64,000 bases of DNA from Streptomyces sp. NBC_01497 (GCF_036250695.1 NZ_CP109427.1:7192001-7256000); one strand, 5' to 3'; positions 1 through 8,380 are shown, numbered from the stretch's first letter. Translations and numbers: made by a program. The notes: generated from the letters alone by a model not told the origin.

Positions 1-661
1 GCGTTCTCCAGAAGGAACACCGCAGCGATGCCGCTGGCGGCGAACGTGTACGTCTGCCAGGACGTCAGGAACGCGACGAAGCCGTGCCGGGAGAAGGTGT
101 TGGCGGCGGACTTGATCAGAGCGGCGGTCAGGGCGTTGCCCACCGCCGCAGCCGAGCCCAGAAGGGCCGCCCGGGCCGCGCCGGACGGCAGGCGGCTCGC
201 CGGCAGCACAGCAAGGCCCATCGCCCCCGCGCATGCGGCGACAGCCGTGATCCACCATGCCGTGGAGGCCGGGGCCCTGCCACCGCTCGGGTCAGCGGCG
301 CCCAGGGCGATCACGAGCCCGGCCACGACGCAGGCGACCGCGACCCAGCCGGACCGGGGCAGGGCCCGGTGCAGTACCGGCAGGGCGATCAGCAGCGCGA
401 AGGGCAGTTCCAGGATGAACACCGGCTGGGCAAGGGCCAACGGCCCCTCGACCAGCGCCAGCGCCTGGAAGAGAGCCGCACCGGCGACCCCACGATGCCC
501 AGCAGCCACACCGGCTGCCGCACCATGTCCAGCAGCAGCCGGGCTCGCAGGGCGTCGCTGCCGGGGACGGCGAGGGCGGCCTTGCGCTGCAGCACCGTGC
601 CCGTCGCATTGCTCGCCGCTCCCAGCACGGCGAAGACCACGCACAGGATCAGCAGGTCGAC
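1..661 (-). pseudogene. DMT-family (NIPA-like) membrane transporter, frameshifted and cut by the window edge
   Basis: Read on the minus strand, this encodes a hydrophobic protein with repeated transmembrane segments. It opens with an ASNATGTVLQRKAAL stretch typical of actinobacterial DMT/EamA-like transporters and continues off the left edge in frame (...AAVFLLENA). The reading frame breaks at the C4 run at 488-491. Upstream the frame reads LLGIVG; the continuation AGAALFQALALVEG lies one frame over, as if one base of a C5 run were missing. There is also no ATG/GTG/TTG at the expected N-terminus. A GGAGG on the minus strand is followed by GTC GAC CTG CTG, so translation would need CTG near 652-655 or a GTG 34 codons upstream at 763. 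A real pseudogene and a homopolymer sequencing error are both possible. Family assignment is fairly safe; the substrate is unknown. Confidence 0.6.
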
Positions 662-794
662 CTCCCACGACGATTGCGGCCCCCGGGCCGGCTGCGTAGG
701 CGGCGCTCCGGATGGGGACCGTGTGGCCTCAGCATCGCCGCCACGGGCCGCCGAGGGGTTCACTGTCACGCGACCGGCCCCACTCTTCACCCGA

Positions 795-1060
795 TCGACG
801 GCCGCGTGCGAGGCGGCAAGGGGCGTGTCTCGTCCGGTCGACGGCCGCGTGCGAGGCGGCAGGGGGCGTGTCTTGTCCGGTCGACGGCCGCGTGCGAGGC
901 GGCAAGGGGCGTGTCTCGTCCGGTCGACGGCCGCGTGCGAGGCGGCAAGGGGCGTGTCTCGTCCGGTCGACGGCCGCGTGCGAGGCGGCAGGGGGCGTGT
1001 CTTGTCCGGTCGACGGCCGCGTGCGAGGCGGCAGGGGGCGTGCCTCGTCCGGTCGACGGG
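795..1060. repeat. 43-bp tandem repeat, six full copies plus a partial seventh
   Basis: The marker TCGAC recurs at 795, 838, 881, 924, 967, 1010 and 1053, exactly 43 bp apart. The unit runs TCGACGGCCGCGTGCGAGGC and on through a GGGGCGTGTCTCGTCCGG-type end. Two sequence types alternate: A (GGCAAGGGG...CTCGTCC) in units 1, 3 and 4, and B (GGCAGGGGG...CTTGTCC) in units 2 and 5. Unit 6 is B-like with a GTGCCTCGTCC end, and unit 7 degenerates after about 10 bp. Because 43 is not a multiple of 3, any frame cycles through all three phases every 129 bp, so this is unlikely to be coding. The absence of unique spacers rules out CRISPR. Confidence 0.9.
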
Positions 1061-1687
1061 CGCGCCTTGTCCGTCGACCCGCCCCACAGGACCCGACCCG
1101 GACGGGCCGTCAGGAGCCGTCCGATACCGCAGCGGGCCCCGGACACGGCAGTGCCCGCCGGGGTCGTTCAGCCGGGCGCGCGCCGTTCCCCGATGCCCCG
1201 GGCGACACGGACCGGCCCGGCGAAAGCCAGCCGGCACGGTCCCCGGGCGTGGGCGGATCTCCTTCCGGTCCGCTCGTCACGGGGCGTTCCACGCCTGGCC
1301 CGTGGGCCCGTGGGCCCGCAACCAGGGGCGAGGTCGTCGGGCCCGCCTGATCCGGCGCCGCACGGCCGCCGCGTCCTGCGCGGTGGCCGGGTCGGCGGGG
1401 TCGCCCCGGGCGTCGGGCCCACGCGAGCGGGGACCGGCCAGAGAAGGCAAGGCCTGTGCACAGGGCGGGTCTGCGGAGGGGAGCAGCCCCCGGAAGCGGT
1501 CGTCGACATGCGGGAGCCCGGAGGTTCCCCGTGGCCGGGCCCGTGTCACGTGATGATGGGGGCGGGCGAGACCTTGGGCCCTGTTGTGCCGACGTCCGAT
1601 GCGCGCGTCGGCGGGGTCGAAGCGCGCTGCCGCCCCCCGCGCTGCTCGTTCTTCGCCCCGCCGGTGCGGGAAGGCTGAACGTAACCC
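1061..1687. other. Intergenic region with no convincing gene
   Basis: This stretch lies between the 43-bp repeats and the exchanger gene. Open frames cross it in several phases, but none has a recognisable protein family, a ribosome binding site or a codon pattern better than the overlapping frames. It presumably holds the promoter of the gene starting at 1688. No clear -35/-10 pair was picked out. Confidence 0.5.
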
Positions 1688-2737
1688 GTGATCCATTTCG
1701 TACTCCTCGTCGTCTGCGCGGTGGCGATCTACCTGTCCTGCGAGTGGTTCGTCAACGCGGTGGAGTGGCTCGGCCGGCGACTGAACGTCGGGAGGATGGC
1801 CGTCGGTACGGTCCTCGCCGCGTTCGGCACCGCGCTGCCCGAATCCGTCGTGACCCTGGTCGCGGTCACCACGGGCGCGAACGAGAACGCCAAGGACATC
1901 GGTGTCGGCGCGGCCCTGGGGGGTCCGCTGGCCCTCTCCACCATCGCGTACGGCGTGACCGGCGTGATGCTCCTGCTCAAACGCCGCCGGGGCCGTCTGA
2001 AGGAGCCGGCCGAGACCGGCATGCCGCCCGGCGGTCCTGAGGGCGACCGGGTTCTCGGCGACGAGAGGGACATGAAACGCCTGGCCAAGGACCAGCAGTG
2101 GTTCCTGCCGATCTTCGCGGTGAAAGTCGCTCTCGGACTGGTCGCGTTCGCCTTCAAACCCACTCTCGGCCTGCTGTTCTTCGCCGCCTACCTGGTCTAC
2201 TTCTGGCGCGAGATCCGCGGTGGCCATGACGAGAGCGACGACGCGGACGAACTGGAGCCGTTGAAGTTCCAGCCCAGGACCGCTTCCCCCGCGACCTGGG
2301 CCGTCGCGGCCCAGACGCTGCTGACCCTGGCGGTGATCTTCTTCGCGTCCCAGCTCTTCGTGAAGCAACTGGACGCGATCGGACCGATGATCGGGCTGTC
2401 CACCACGGTGACCGCGCTGCTGCTCTCGCCGGTCGCGACCGAGCTGCCGGAGGTCATGAACGCGGTGATCTGGGTGCGCCAGGGCAAGACCCAGCTGGCG
2501 CTCGCGAACATCTCCGGCGCCATGATGATCCAGGCCACCGTGCCCAGCGGCCTGGGCCTGCTGTTCACCACCTGGTCGTTCGACGGCGCCCTGATCTGGT
2601 CCGGTGCCGTCACCATGGCGGCGATCGTCTACCTGCTCGCGACGATGCGCGCCCACCGGCTCACCCCGGGCCGTCTGGCCGTCGCGGGGGGCTTCTACGT
2701 CGTCTTCGCGCTGGGGCTGATCCCCATCCTGTCCTGA
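1688..2737 (+). CDS. CaCA-family sodium/calcium exchanger-like membrane protein
   Basis: The 349-residue polytopic membrane protein has the two inverted alpha-repeats of the Ca2+/cation antiporter family. The first motif is FGTALPES near residues 46-53, followed by VTLVAVTTGANENAKDIGVG. The second is SPVATELPEV near 248-257, followed by an ANISGAMMIQA stretch. A charged cytoplasmic loop (about residues 98-140, rich in R, K and E) separates the halves, as in the YrbG type. The start is GTG (Met-Ile-His-Phe); the nearest purine-rich stretch (GGAAGG) is rather far upstream, so the start is the most likely rather than proven. It should exchange a cation such as Ca2+ for Na+ or H+ at the cytoplasmic membrane. 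The gene stands alone, convergent with the hydrolase at 2855-3844. Confidence 0.85.
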   Translation: MIHFVLLVVCAVAIYLSCEWFVNAVEWLGRRLNVGRMAVGTVLAAFGTALPESVVTLVAVTTGANENAKDIGVGAALGGPLALSTIAYGVTGVMLLLKRRRGRLKEPAETGMPPGGPEGDRVLGDERDMKRLAKDQQWFLPIFAVKVALGLVAFAFKPTLGLLFFAAYLVYFWREIRGGHDESDDADELEPLKFQPRTASPATWAVAAQTLLTLAVIFFASQLFVKQLDAIGPMIGLSTTVTALLLSPVATELPEVMNAVIWVRQGKTQLALANISGAMMIQATVPSGLGLLFTTWSFDGALIWSGAVTMAAIVYLLATMRAHRLTPGRLAVAGGFYVVFALGLIPILS

Positions 2738-2854
2738 CGCGTCGGCGCGCGGCCGGGCGGGCACACCGACGGTGGGGCAGCCCTCGGCCGCGTTCACCTT
2801 CCCGCGGTCCGGGCCCTTGTCCTTCCCGGCGCCGTCCCCACCGCGGCGATCCGC

Positions 2855-3844
2855 TCAGGGCTCCGGCCGCGCCACGCCGGAGGCCGCCCCGCTGAAGTGG
2901 CGCCGGGGATTGTCCACGAGCATCGTGTGGATCTGCTCCTGGGTGACTCCCGCCTCACGAAGGGCGGGCAGGATCGTGCTGTTGATGTACGTGTAGTTCC
3001 AGTTGGGCATCAGCTCCCCGCGCACACCGGGCGGGAACCAGGCGACATGGCACGAGGCGTCGTGCGAGAGCACCATCCGGTCGGCGAATCCCTCCTCGGC
3101 CGGCTTGGCCACCGTTGCCACCCGTCGGTCGGCCGGGAGGAGGATGTCCAGACCGAAACGGTCCATGCCCAGGTAAGAGCCGTTGTCGATCAACCGGTGA
3201 AGGTGGTCGAGGTCGTCGGTGTCACCGCGGTGACCGATCACCAGGGCGCTCAGGTCCACGCCCTCCTGCCGGAAGACGTCCTGCGCGATCAGTCCCGTAC
3301 GCCGCGCGGCGTCGGTGTGCACGGTGACCGGGGCACCGGTGCGCTTGTGGGCCTCCGCCACCGCCCTCATCACACGCTCGACCCCGGGCGTCAGTTCGTC
3401 CTCGATGGCGCACTTCAGGAACGCTGCCTTGATCCCGGTACCGGCGATGCCCTCGGTGAGCTCCTGGACGAACATCCCGACCATGCGCTCGTCGCCACCG
3501 AGCAGTGTGCCGGGCCCGTTGTACTTGAAGAAGAAGGGGACGTCGCTGAGGGTGAAGAGTCCGGTCGCCGCGACGATGTTGATGTCGACGTGCTCGTTGA
3601 CCCGGGCGACACGGGAGATGTCCCGCCCCAGACCGATCGGTGTGGGGTCCACGATCGTGTCCACACCCAGCGCCGCCAACTCCCGCAGTCGAACGATGGC
3701 GTTGGCGACCTGCTCCTCCTCGTCCCACAGTTCGGGAAAACTCTTACGGATCTCCTCGGTGAGAACGAAGACATGCTCATGCATCAGGACCGTTTTGAGG
3801 TCGTCCACGGCGATCGGGCCCCTGACCGTCTCCACCTGTTCCAT
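2855..3844 (-). CDS. Phosphotriesterase-family (PHP/lactonase-like) amidohydrolase
   Basis: The 329-residue TIM-barrel metallohydrolase has all expected binuclear-site residues: the N-terminal HxH (H22, H24), a lysine that can be carbamylated in FLKCAIE (K144), H176 in VTVHTD, H205 in VIGHRGD and D262 in LSHDA. This is the phosphotriesterase-related branch, whose members are mostly lactonases or esterases of unknown natural substrate. The ATG start is preceded by AGGAGG. It lies 97 bp downstream of the decayed GMC oxidoreductase on the same strand, so the two were probably an operon acting on the same compound. The hydrolase itself looks intact. Organophosphate activity should not be assumed. 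Confidence 0.85.
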   Translation of the reverse strand: MEQVETVRGPIAVDDLKTVLMHEHVFVLTEEIRKSFPELWDEEEQVANAIVRLRELAALGVDTIVDPTPIGLGRDISRVARVNEHVDINIVAATGLFTLSDVPFFFKYNGPGTLLGGDERMVGMFVQELTEGIAGTGIKAAFLKCAIEDELTPGVERVMRAVAEAHKRTGAPVTVHTDAARRTGLIAQDVFRQEGVDLSALVIGHRGDTDDLDHLHRLIDNGSYLGMDRFGLDILLPADRRVATVAKPAEEGFADRMVLSHDASCHVAWFPPGVRGELMPNWNYTYINSTILPALREAGVTQEQIHTMLVDNPRRHFSGAASGVARPEP

Positions 3845-3941
3845 GGTTGCCTCCTGCTGTCATCAGGCTCGGCTCGTGTCCCGGGGGTACGGGCCGGGGA
3901 CGGGCGGTGGGAGACCGCTCCGTGCGGCCGGGCCGGGCGGT

Positions 3942-5440
3942 TCAGTTCGTGATCAGCGACGCTGCGCGTTCCGCTGTCGCCAGCACGCTCGCGTTGATGT
4001 TCGCCGACGGGACGGACGGCATGACGGACGCGTCCGCGACGCGCAGTCCCGCGACCCCCCTGACGCGGAGCTCGGGGTCCACCAGTGGCTTCGGTGTCCA
4101 CGCCCATGCGGCAGGTCCCGGCCGGGTGGAATTACGAGTTCGTGTTGCCCCGGACCTACGCGCGCGTCGAGGCGGCGTCCTGGAGGTCGCCGGGGCGGGC
4201 TTCGCGGGACCGCCACGGATCGAGGGCTTCGGCCGCGCCCAGCGCGCGGGCGCGATCGATGCCGATCAGCATGCGGTCGACGTCCCGCTCGTCCGTGAGG
4301 TAGGCCGGGTCGATGGCGGGAGGATCGTCTGGATCGGGGCTGCGCAGGCGCACGGACCCGCGGCTGGCGGGAGCCATGACCGAGACGAGGACGGAGTATC
4401 CGCCCGCCGCTACCGACCGCCCCGGGCCCACCATCCCGGGGGTGAAGCCCAACTGCAGGTCGGGTGCGGCATCGCCGGCGCTCCGGAAGAGCACGTGCGG
4501 TGGCAGCGACCAGGCACCCGGTGCGGGCAACCGGTCCGCCTCGTAGGTCACTTGCGTGATCGGATGATCCTGCAGGTTCGCTCCCACGCCGGGCAGGCCG
4601 ACGAGCGTGCGCACGCCCACCTCTTCCAGGTGGGCCGCAGGTCCGATCCCGGAGACCATCAGCAGTTGGGGGGGAGCCGACCGTGCCGGCCGCGAGGATC
4701 ACCTCCTGATCGGCGTACACCGTGTGCATAGTGCCGTCGAGCGCTTACGCGACGCCCCTGCAGCGTCCGCCGCTCACCAGCAGCCGGCGTACGTGGGCCG
4801 ACGTGACGATCGTCAGGTTCGGCCTGTCGAGCACCGGGACGAGGTACGCGTCTGCGGCGCTCTGGCGTTTGCCGTCAACCACGTTGGCATCCGTCCAGGA
4901 CACGCCCTCGGCGTCGACCCCGTTGCCGTCGATCGACGGGGCATGGCCCATGTCCACGGCGGCTCGGAACCACGCCTCCTGCAACGGGTCGGGCGGGGGC
5001 CGTCGTTCGATCAGCATGGGGCCGGAGTCGCCGCGCACCGCGGGATCGCGCCCCACCGCGTTCTCGCTCCGCCGGAAGAACGGCAGCAGGGTGGCGTAGT
5101 TCCAGCCGCTCGCACCGGCCTCCTCCCACGCGTCGTAGCTCGAAGGGTGCCCGCGGATGTGCGCCATTCCGTTGATGCCGCTTGAGCCGCCGAGGAGCTT
5201 GCCGCGGGGCCAGTTGTGCCGCTGTCCGGACGTGCCGTCCTGGGGTGTGGTGACGTAGGTCCAGTCGACAGGTGTGGACCACAGGGCGAACCAGGCCGCG
5301 GGGTCACTGGCGGACTCGGGGCCCTGGTCGGGCCCCGCCTCCACGAGGAGGACCTCGCGATGCGGGTCCTCCGAGAGCCGGGAGGCGAGTACGCACCCCA
5401 CCGTGCCCCCGCCGACGATGACATGGTCGTAGGAAACCAT
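3942..5440 (-). pseudogene. GMC-family FAD oxidoreductase (choline dehydrogenase-like), decayed
   Basis: Conceptual reading gives a full-length GMC oxidoreductase: an N-terminal FAD-binding VGGGTVGCVLASRLSE, then the LLGGSSGINGM signature, PAAHLEEVGV, the [10 protein letters not shown] motif, and the C-terminal [21 protein letters not shown]. The frame is broken at least five times: an in-frame TAA at 4745-4747; an extra base in a G7 run at 4668-4674 (six expected); TAG at 4156-4158; TAA at 4132-4134; and one extra base near 4080-4085. All three stops fall where relatives normally have Tyr, one base from TAC. The start is ATG at 5440 with GGAGG upstream. With this many independent lesions sequencing error is unlikely, and no functional flavoenzyme is expected. 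Confidence 0.9.
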
Positions 5441-5465
5441 GCTGTTTCCTCCACCGGAGGGGTTG

Positions 5466-5521
5466 CCGAACCATTTGGTTCGGCCCGTTTCTTTGAGGTC
5501 TTTCCGAACTGTCCGGTTTGG
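5466..5521. promoter_or_regulatory. Palindromic operators, probably for the adjacent TetR regulator
   Basis: A perfect 8-2-8 inverted repeat, CCGAACCA-TT-TGGTTCGG, sits at 5466-5483. A weaker related site, CCGAACTGTCCGGTTTGG, is at 5504-5521. Both lie in the gap between the divergent GMC oxidoreductase remnant (start 5440) and the TetR gene (start 5537), the usual place for autoregulatory TetR operators. Assignment to this regulator is inferred from position. Confidence 0.6.
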
Positions 5522-5536
5522 CGATTAGGTCTCCCC

Positions 5537-6205
5537 ATGCGTGCATCAGGAGAGGCCACCCGGCAGCGGATCCTCGAAGCGGCCAAGCAGGAGTTCTCCC
5601 GGCACGGCCTCGCGGGCGCTCGGATCAACCGCATCGCGACCGAGGCCCGGGCCGGCAAGGAGCGGCTCTACGCGTACTTCCCGAGCAAGGAGACGCTCTT
5701 CGCCGCCGTCGGGGACCGGCTGATCGCCGATGTGGCCGGGACGGCGGCCCTTCGGGGGGAGGATCTCCCCGGCTATGTCGGCGCGCTCTTCGATGTCTTC
5801 GTGGAGGATCCGAACAACGCGCGCCTTCATGACTGGTACAGCCTGCAGGCCGGCGGCGACGTCCCGGACGCGGGTGGCGAAGCGCGACTGCAGCCGAAGA
5901 TCGACATGATCGGCGAGGCCCGACTCGCCGGTCATGTCGATCCCTCGTGGAATCCCGTCGGCCTTATGCTGCTGCTCATCGACATCGCCCGAACCCTGGC
6001 GATCCCGCACGCGATGACGGAGCCACTGGCCCGTGCCGACGGCGAGCCCAGCGATGTCGCGACACGCCGCCGGGAAGCCGTCGCCGCGGCGCGACGCCTC
6101 ATCGCGCCGGCCGGGCCGGCTCCTGCCGGGGGCCCCGCACCGGACGGGATCGAGGGGCTGAGACCGTACGGAAGGCCGGAGCGCGGCGGCTTCCAACGGA
6201 TCTGA
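5537..6205 (+). CDS. TetR/AcrR-family transcriptional regulator
   Basis: The 222-residue protein begins with a classic TetR helix-turn-helix: TRQRILEAAKQEFSRHGLAG, then INRIATEARAGKERLYAYFPSKETLF at about residues 7-55. A divergent ligand-binding domain and a proline/glycine-rich tail follow. The open frame extends upstream, but ATG at 5537 places the HTH at the normal distance from the N-terminus and leaves the palindromes upstream. It is divergent from the GMC remnant and phosphotriesterase-like pair and probably represses them. With the GMC gene broken, the surviving target may be only the hydrolase. The inducer is unknown. Confidence 0.85.
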   Translation: MRASGEATRQRILEAAKQEFSRHGLAGARINRIATEARAGKERLYAYFPSKETLFAAVGDRLIADVAGTAALRGEDLPGYVGALFDVFVEDPNNARLHDWYSLQAGGDVPDAGGEARLQPKIDMIGEARLAGHVDPSWNPVGLMLLLIDIARTLAIPHAMTEPLARADGEPSDVATRRREAVAAARRLIAPAGPAPAGGPAPDGIEGLRPYGRPERGGFQRI

Positions 6206-6206
6206 G

Positions 6207-6225
6207 ACCGGGAAAGAAGCCCGGT
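6207..6225 (+). terminator. Hairpin after the TetR gene
   Basis: ACCGGG (6207-6212), a 7-nt loop, and CCCGGT (6220-6225) form a short GC stem starting directly after the TetR stop codon. There is no T-run, as is common for Streptomyces terminators. Confidence 0.45.
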
Positions 6226-6347
6226 GCCGCGCGGCCGGCGGAGGCGGTGCGCGGGGCAGGGGCGGCCCGGTTGGTGGGAAGCGCTATGCGATGGGCGAGG
6301 CAGCCGTACGCCCGATGTGGCCGCGATGTATGGCCCGCGCGGGCGGC

Positions 6348-6968
6348 CTACGCGTCCGCGAAGCGGGTGTCGGCCGGTGCGCCCAGCAGGGACAAGCAGT
6401 TGCGCCACACCGCTTCCACCTGGCCCGGATCGTTGAGCAGCTTCGCGAACAGCACCTGACCCTCCAGTTGCGCGACGATCGACCGCGCGGTGTCGCGGGT
6501 GTCGGTGGCCTTGGGGGCGTCGCCGCGCTGCCGTGCTGCGACGACGACCACCTCGATCATGTCGATCTGCTCCTCGAAGATCTCCTGCAGCCGGGTCCTG
6601 ACGGCCTCGTGCTGGTTACTCAGCTCCAAGGCGAGGTTGCCGAACAGGCACCCGATCACGGCGCCGTTGGGCCGCTGGCCGACGCGCTGGACCGCCTCCG
6701 TGGCCACGAACAGGTCGTGCAGTGCCCGCAGCGGCGGTCCGTCACCGCTCAGTGCGAGAGTCCAGTCCTGCCGCTGCGCCACCCAGTGCTCGTCGATGAC
6801 GGCAAGGGCGAGAGCCTGCTTGGAGTCGAAGAAATGGTAGAAGCTGCCCTTCGGCACGCCCGCCGACGAGCAGATCTCGGCGACGCCCAGCGCTGAGTAG
6901 CCACGCTCTTCGAGCAGTGTCTGTGCTGTGGCGAGGATCTTGTCTCTCGCGTCACTCGTCCGTCCCAT
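6348..6968 (-). CDS. TetR/AcrR-family regulator
   Basis: This protein of about 206 residues carries an N-terminal TetR helix-turn-helix: RDKILATAQTLLEERGYSAL, then VAEICSSAGVPKGSFYHFFDSKQAL. The C-terminal half resembles the TetR_C domains found near SDR or quinone-responsive genes (GCLFGNLALELSNQ). The ATG at 6968 (MGRTSD) is preferred to an in-frame ATG four codons upstream. It is divergent from the short-chain dehydrogenase starting at 7059, with two near-identical direct repeats in the 90-bp gap. That is the standard repressor and target arrangement, so the SDR is its likely target. Confidence 0.85.
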   Translation of the reverse strand: MGRTSDARDKILATAQTLLEERGYSALGVAEICSSAGVPKGSFYHFFDSKQALALAVIDEHWVAQRQDWTLALSGDGPPLRALHDLFVATEAVQRVGQRPNGAVIGCLFGNLALELSNQHEAVRTRLQEIFEEQIDMIEVVVVAARQRGDAPKATDTRDTARSIVAQLEGQVLFAKLLNDPGQVEAVWRNCLSLLGAPADTRFADA

Positions 6969-6982
6969 GGTTGCCAGCATAC

Positions 6983-7023
6983 GACCAGTCGGCTACTTTC
7001 TTACTAGACCGGTCGGCTACTTC
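6983..7023. promoter_or_regulatory. Duplicated operator-like element between TetR and SDR genes
   Basis: GACCAGTCGGCTACTTT (6983-6999) and GACCGGTCGGCTACTTC (7007-7023) are 17-bp direct repeats with two differences, spaced 24 bp apart. The second contains the palindrome GACCGGTC. They occupy the divergent promoter region and likely bind the TetR protein encoded at 6348-6968. Confidence 0.55.
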
Positions 7024-7058
7024 GCGGATCCGGCGAGACGATGGAAGGAAACGGGCTC

Positions 7059-7775
7059 ATGGAGCAGGTTCAGGGTCAGAAGGTCGCGATCATCACGGGT
7101 GCCTCGCAGGGCATCGGCGCCGGGCTGGTCGGCGCGTACCGGAAGCTGGGGTACGGCGTCGTGGCGAACTCGCGGTCGATCGCTCCGTCGGAGGACGCGG
7201 ACATCGTGACCGTCCAGGGTGACATCGCGGAAGCCGACACGTCCCGCCGGGTGATCGAGGCGGCGCAGCGCCGGTTCGGCCGTATCGACACGGTGGTCAA
7301 CAACGCCGGCGTCTTCATCGCCAAGCCCTTCACCGACTACACGGAGGAGGACTTCGCCGGGAAGATCGGGATCAACCTGGCCGGGTTCTTCCACCTCACC
7401 CAGGGTGCCCTGAAGGTCATGGAGAGCCAGGGCGGCGGCCATGTCGTCAGCATCACGACGAGCTTCACGGACAGCGCGAACTCGAACGTCCCGTCCGTCC
7501 TCGCCGCGCTGACCAAGGGCGGGCTGAACTCCGCGACGAAGTCGCTGGCCATCGAGTACGCGGCTCGCGGCATCCGGGTCAACGCCGTGTCGCCCGGAGT
7601 CATCAAGACGCCGATGCACCCGGTGGAGAACCACGAGATGCTGGGCGGTCTGCACCCCGTCGGTCACATGGGTGAGATCGGCGATGTCGTCGACGCCGTG
7701 CTCTTCCTGGAGAACGCCCCGTTCGTGACCGGCGAGATCCTGCACGTCGACGGCGGCCAGAGCGCCGGTCACTGA
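7059..7775 (+). CDS. Short-chain dehydrogenase/reductase fold protein lacking the catalytic tyrosine
   Basis: This Rossmann-fold protein of about 238 residues has the cofactor motif TGASQGIG (residues 13-20) and the structural NNAG motif. The usual YxxxK active-site pair reads AALTKGG: the lysine is kept, but the position of the tyrosine is alanine. The upstream serine region (SITTSFTDSAN) and the SPGVIKTPMH segment are intact. Related actinobacterial SDR-like proteins with the same substitution exist as far as I recall, so this may be a conserved atypical subfamily. ATG at 7059 is preceded by AAGGAAA; an earlier in-frame ATG at 7041 is less likely. Divergent TetR at 6348-6968 is the probable regulator. 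Confidence 0.8.
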   Translation: MEQVQGQKVAIITGASQGIGAGLVGAYRKLGYGVVANSRSIAPSEDADIVTVQGDIAEADTSRRVIEAAQRRFGRIDTVVNNAGVFIAKPFTDYTEEDFAGKIGINLAGFFHLTQGALKVMESQGGGHVVSITTSFTDSANSNVPSVLAALTKGGLNSATKSLAIEYAARGIRVNAVSPGVIKTPMHPVENHEMLGGLHPVGHMGEIGDVVDAVLFLENAPFVTGEILHVDGGQSAGH

Positions 7776-7781
7776 GAGGGC

Positions 7782-7799
7782 GCGCCCCCTTCGGGGCGC
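7782..7799 (+). terminator. GC hairpin with a CTTC loop after the SDR gene
   Basis: GCGCCCC (7782-7788), loop CTTC, GGGGCGC (7793-7799) form a perfect 7-bp stem a few bases after the SDR stop codon, typical of a Rho-independent terminator without a U-tract. Confidence 0.6.
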
Positions 7800-8008
7800 A
7801 CGCCCCTTCCCGGGCGGCCGGCCCCGTCGCCGCCCGGTGCGGCATCCGGGGAGGACGGGCATCGGCGGCACGCACGGCCCGGGCGGGCCGCCGGAGCGTG
7901 CCGCCGGGCGTGGTTCCGCGGCCGCCCGCCCGCTGACCGGCCGACGCACGGCACGGCCGCACCGCCCACGCGCGGCCGCATCACTTCACGACGCAGAAGG
8001 ACCCCGCG

Positions 8009-8374
8009 ATGAGCAATCCGATGCACGACGTCCTGGCGGACTGGAAGGCCGCCTTCGACGGCCACCGGATCGACGACATGGCCGATCTGTTCACCCCGGA
8101 CGCCCTGTTCCAGGGCTTCGACCCCGACGTCAAGGTGGGCAGGGACGCGGTACGCGCGTACTACGCCGCCGTTCCGGACGACCGTGCCGCCGACGTCACC
8201 GTGCTGGCCGCCTACACCATCGGTGAGGAGACCGTTGGAGGATTCGCCGACGTCGTCTTCCGGGATCCCGCAGGCTGGCGGGCGTCCGTCCACCTGTCCC
8301 TCGTACTCCGGCGGGAAGCGGGCTCGTGGCGGATCCGCCAGTACCACGTGTCCCGGACCGGCGCCGAGGACTGA
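8009..8374 (+). CDS. NTF2-like / SnoaL-type small protein
   Basis: This 121-residue protein fits the SnoaL/NTF2-like cone fold: an amphipathic N-terminal helix (DVLADWKAAFDGHRIDDMADLF), the FTPDALFQGFDP strand region, and a hydrophobic C-terminal strand pattern ending WRIRQYHVSR. Members include polyketide cyclases, isomerases and many unassigned stress proteins, so the reaction cannot be named. ATG at 8009 is preceded by AGAAGGA. It follows the SDR after a 230-bp gap containing a hairpin, so it is probably transcribed separately. Confidence 0.75.
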   Translation: MSNPMHDVLADWKAAFDGHRIDDMADLFTPDALFQGFDPDVKVGRDAVRAYYAAVPDDRAADVTVLAAYTIGEETVGGFADVVFRDPAGWRASVHLSLVLRREAGSWRIRQYHVSRTGAED

Positions 8375-8380
8375 CCCGCG

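Noticed and set aside
795..1060. Possible CRISPR array
   Set aside because: Repeats are directly adjacent with no unique spacers, and no cas genes are nearby.
2855..3844. Organophosphate-degrading phosphotriesterase
   Set aside because: Only family-level metal residues support it; most members of this branch are lactonases or unknown, so a specific name is not justified.
3942..5440. Tyr-codon recoding or readthrough of the GMC gene
   Set aside because: Two frameshifts accompany the three stops and other TAC codons remain, so simple gene decay explains it better.
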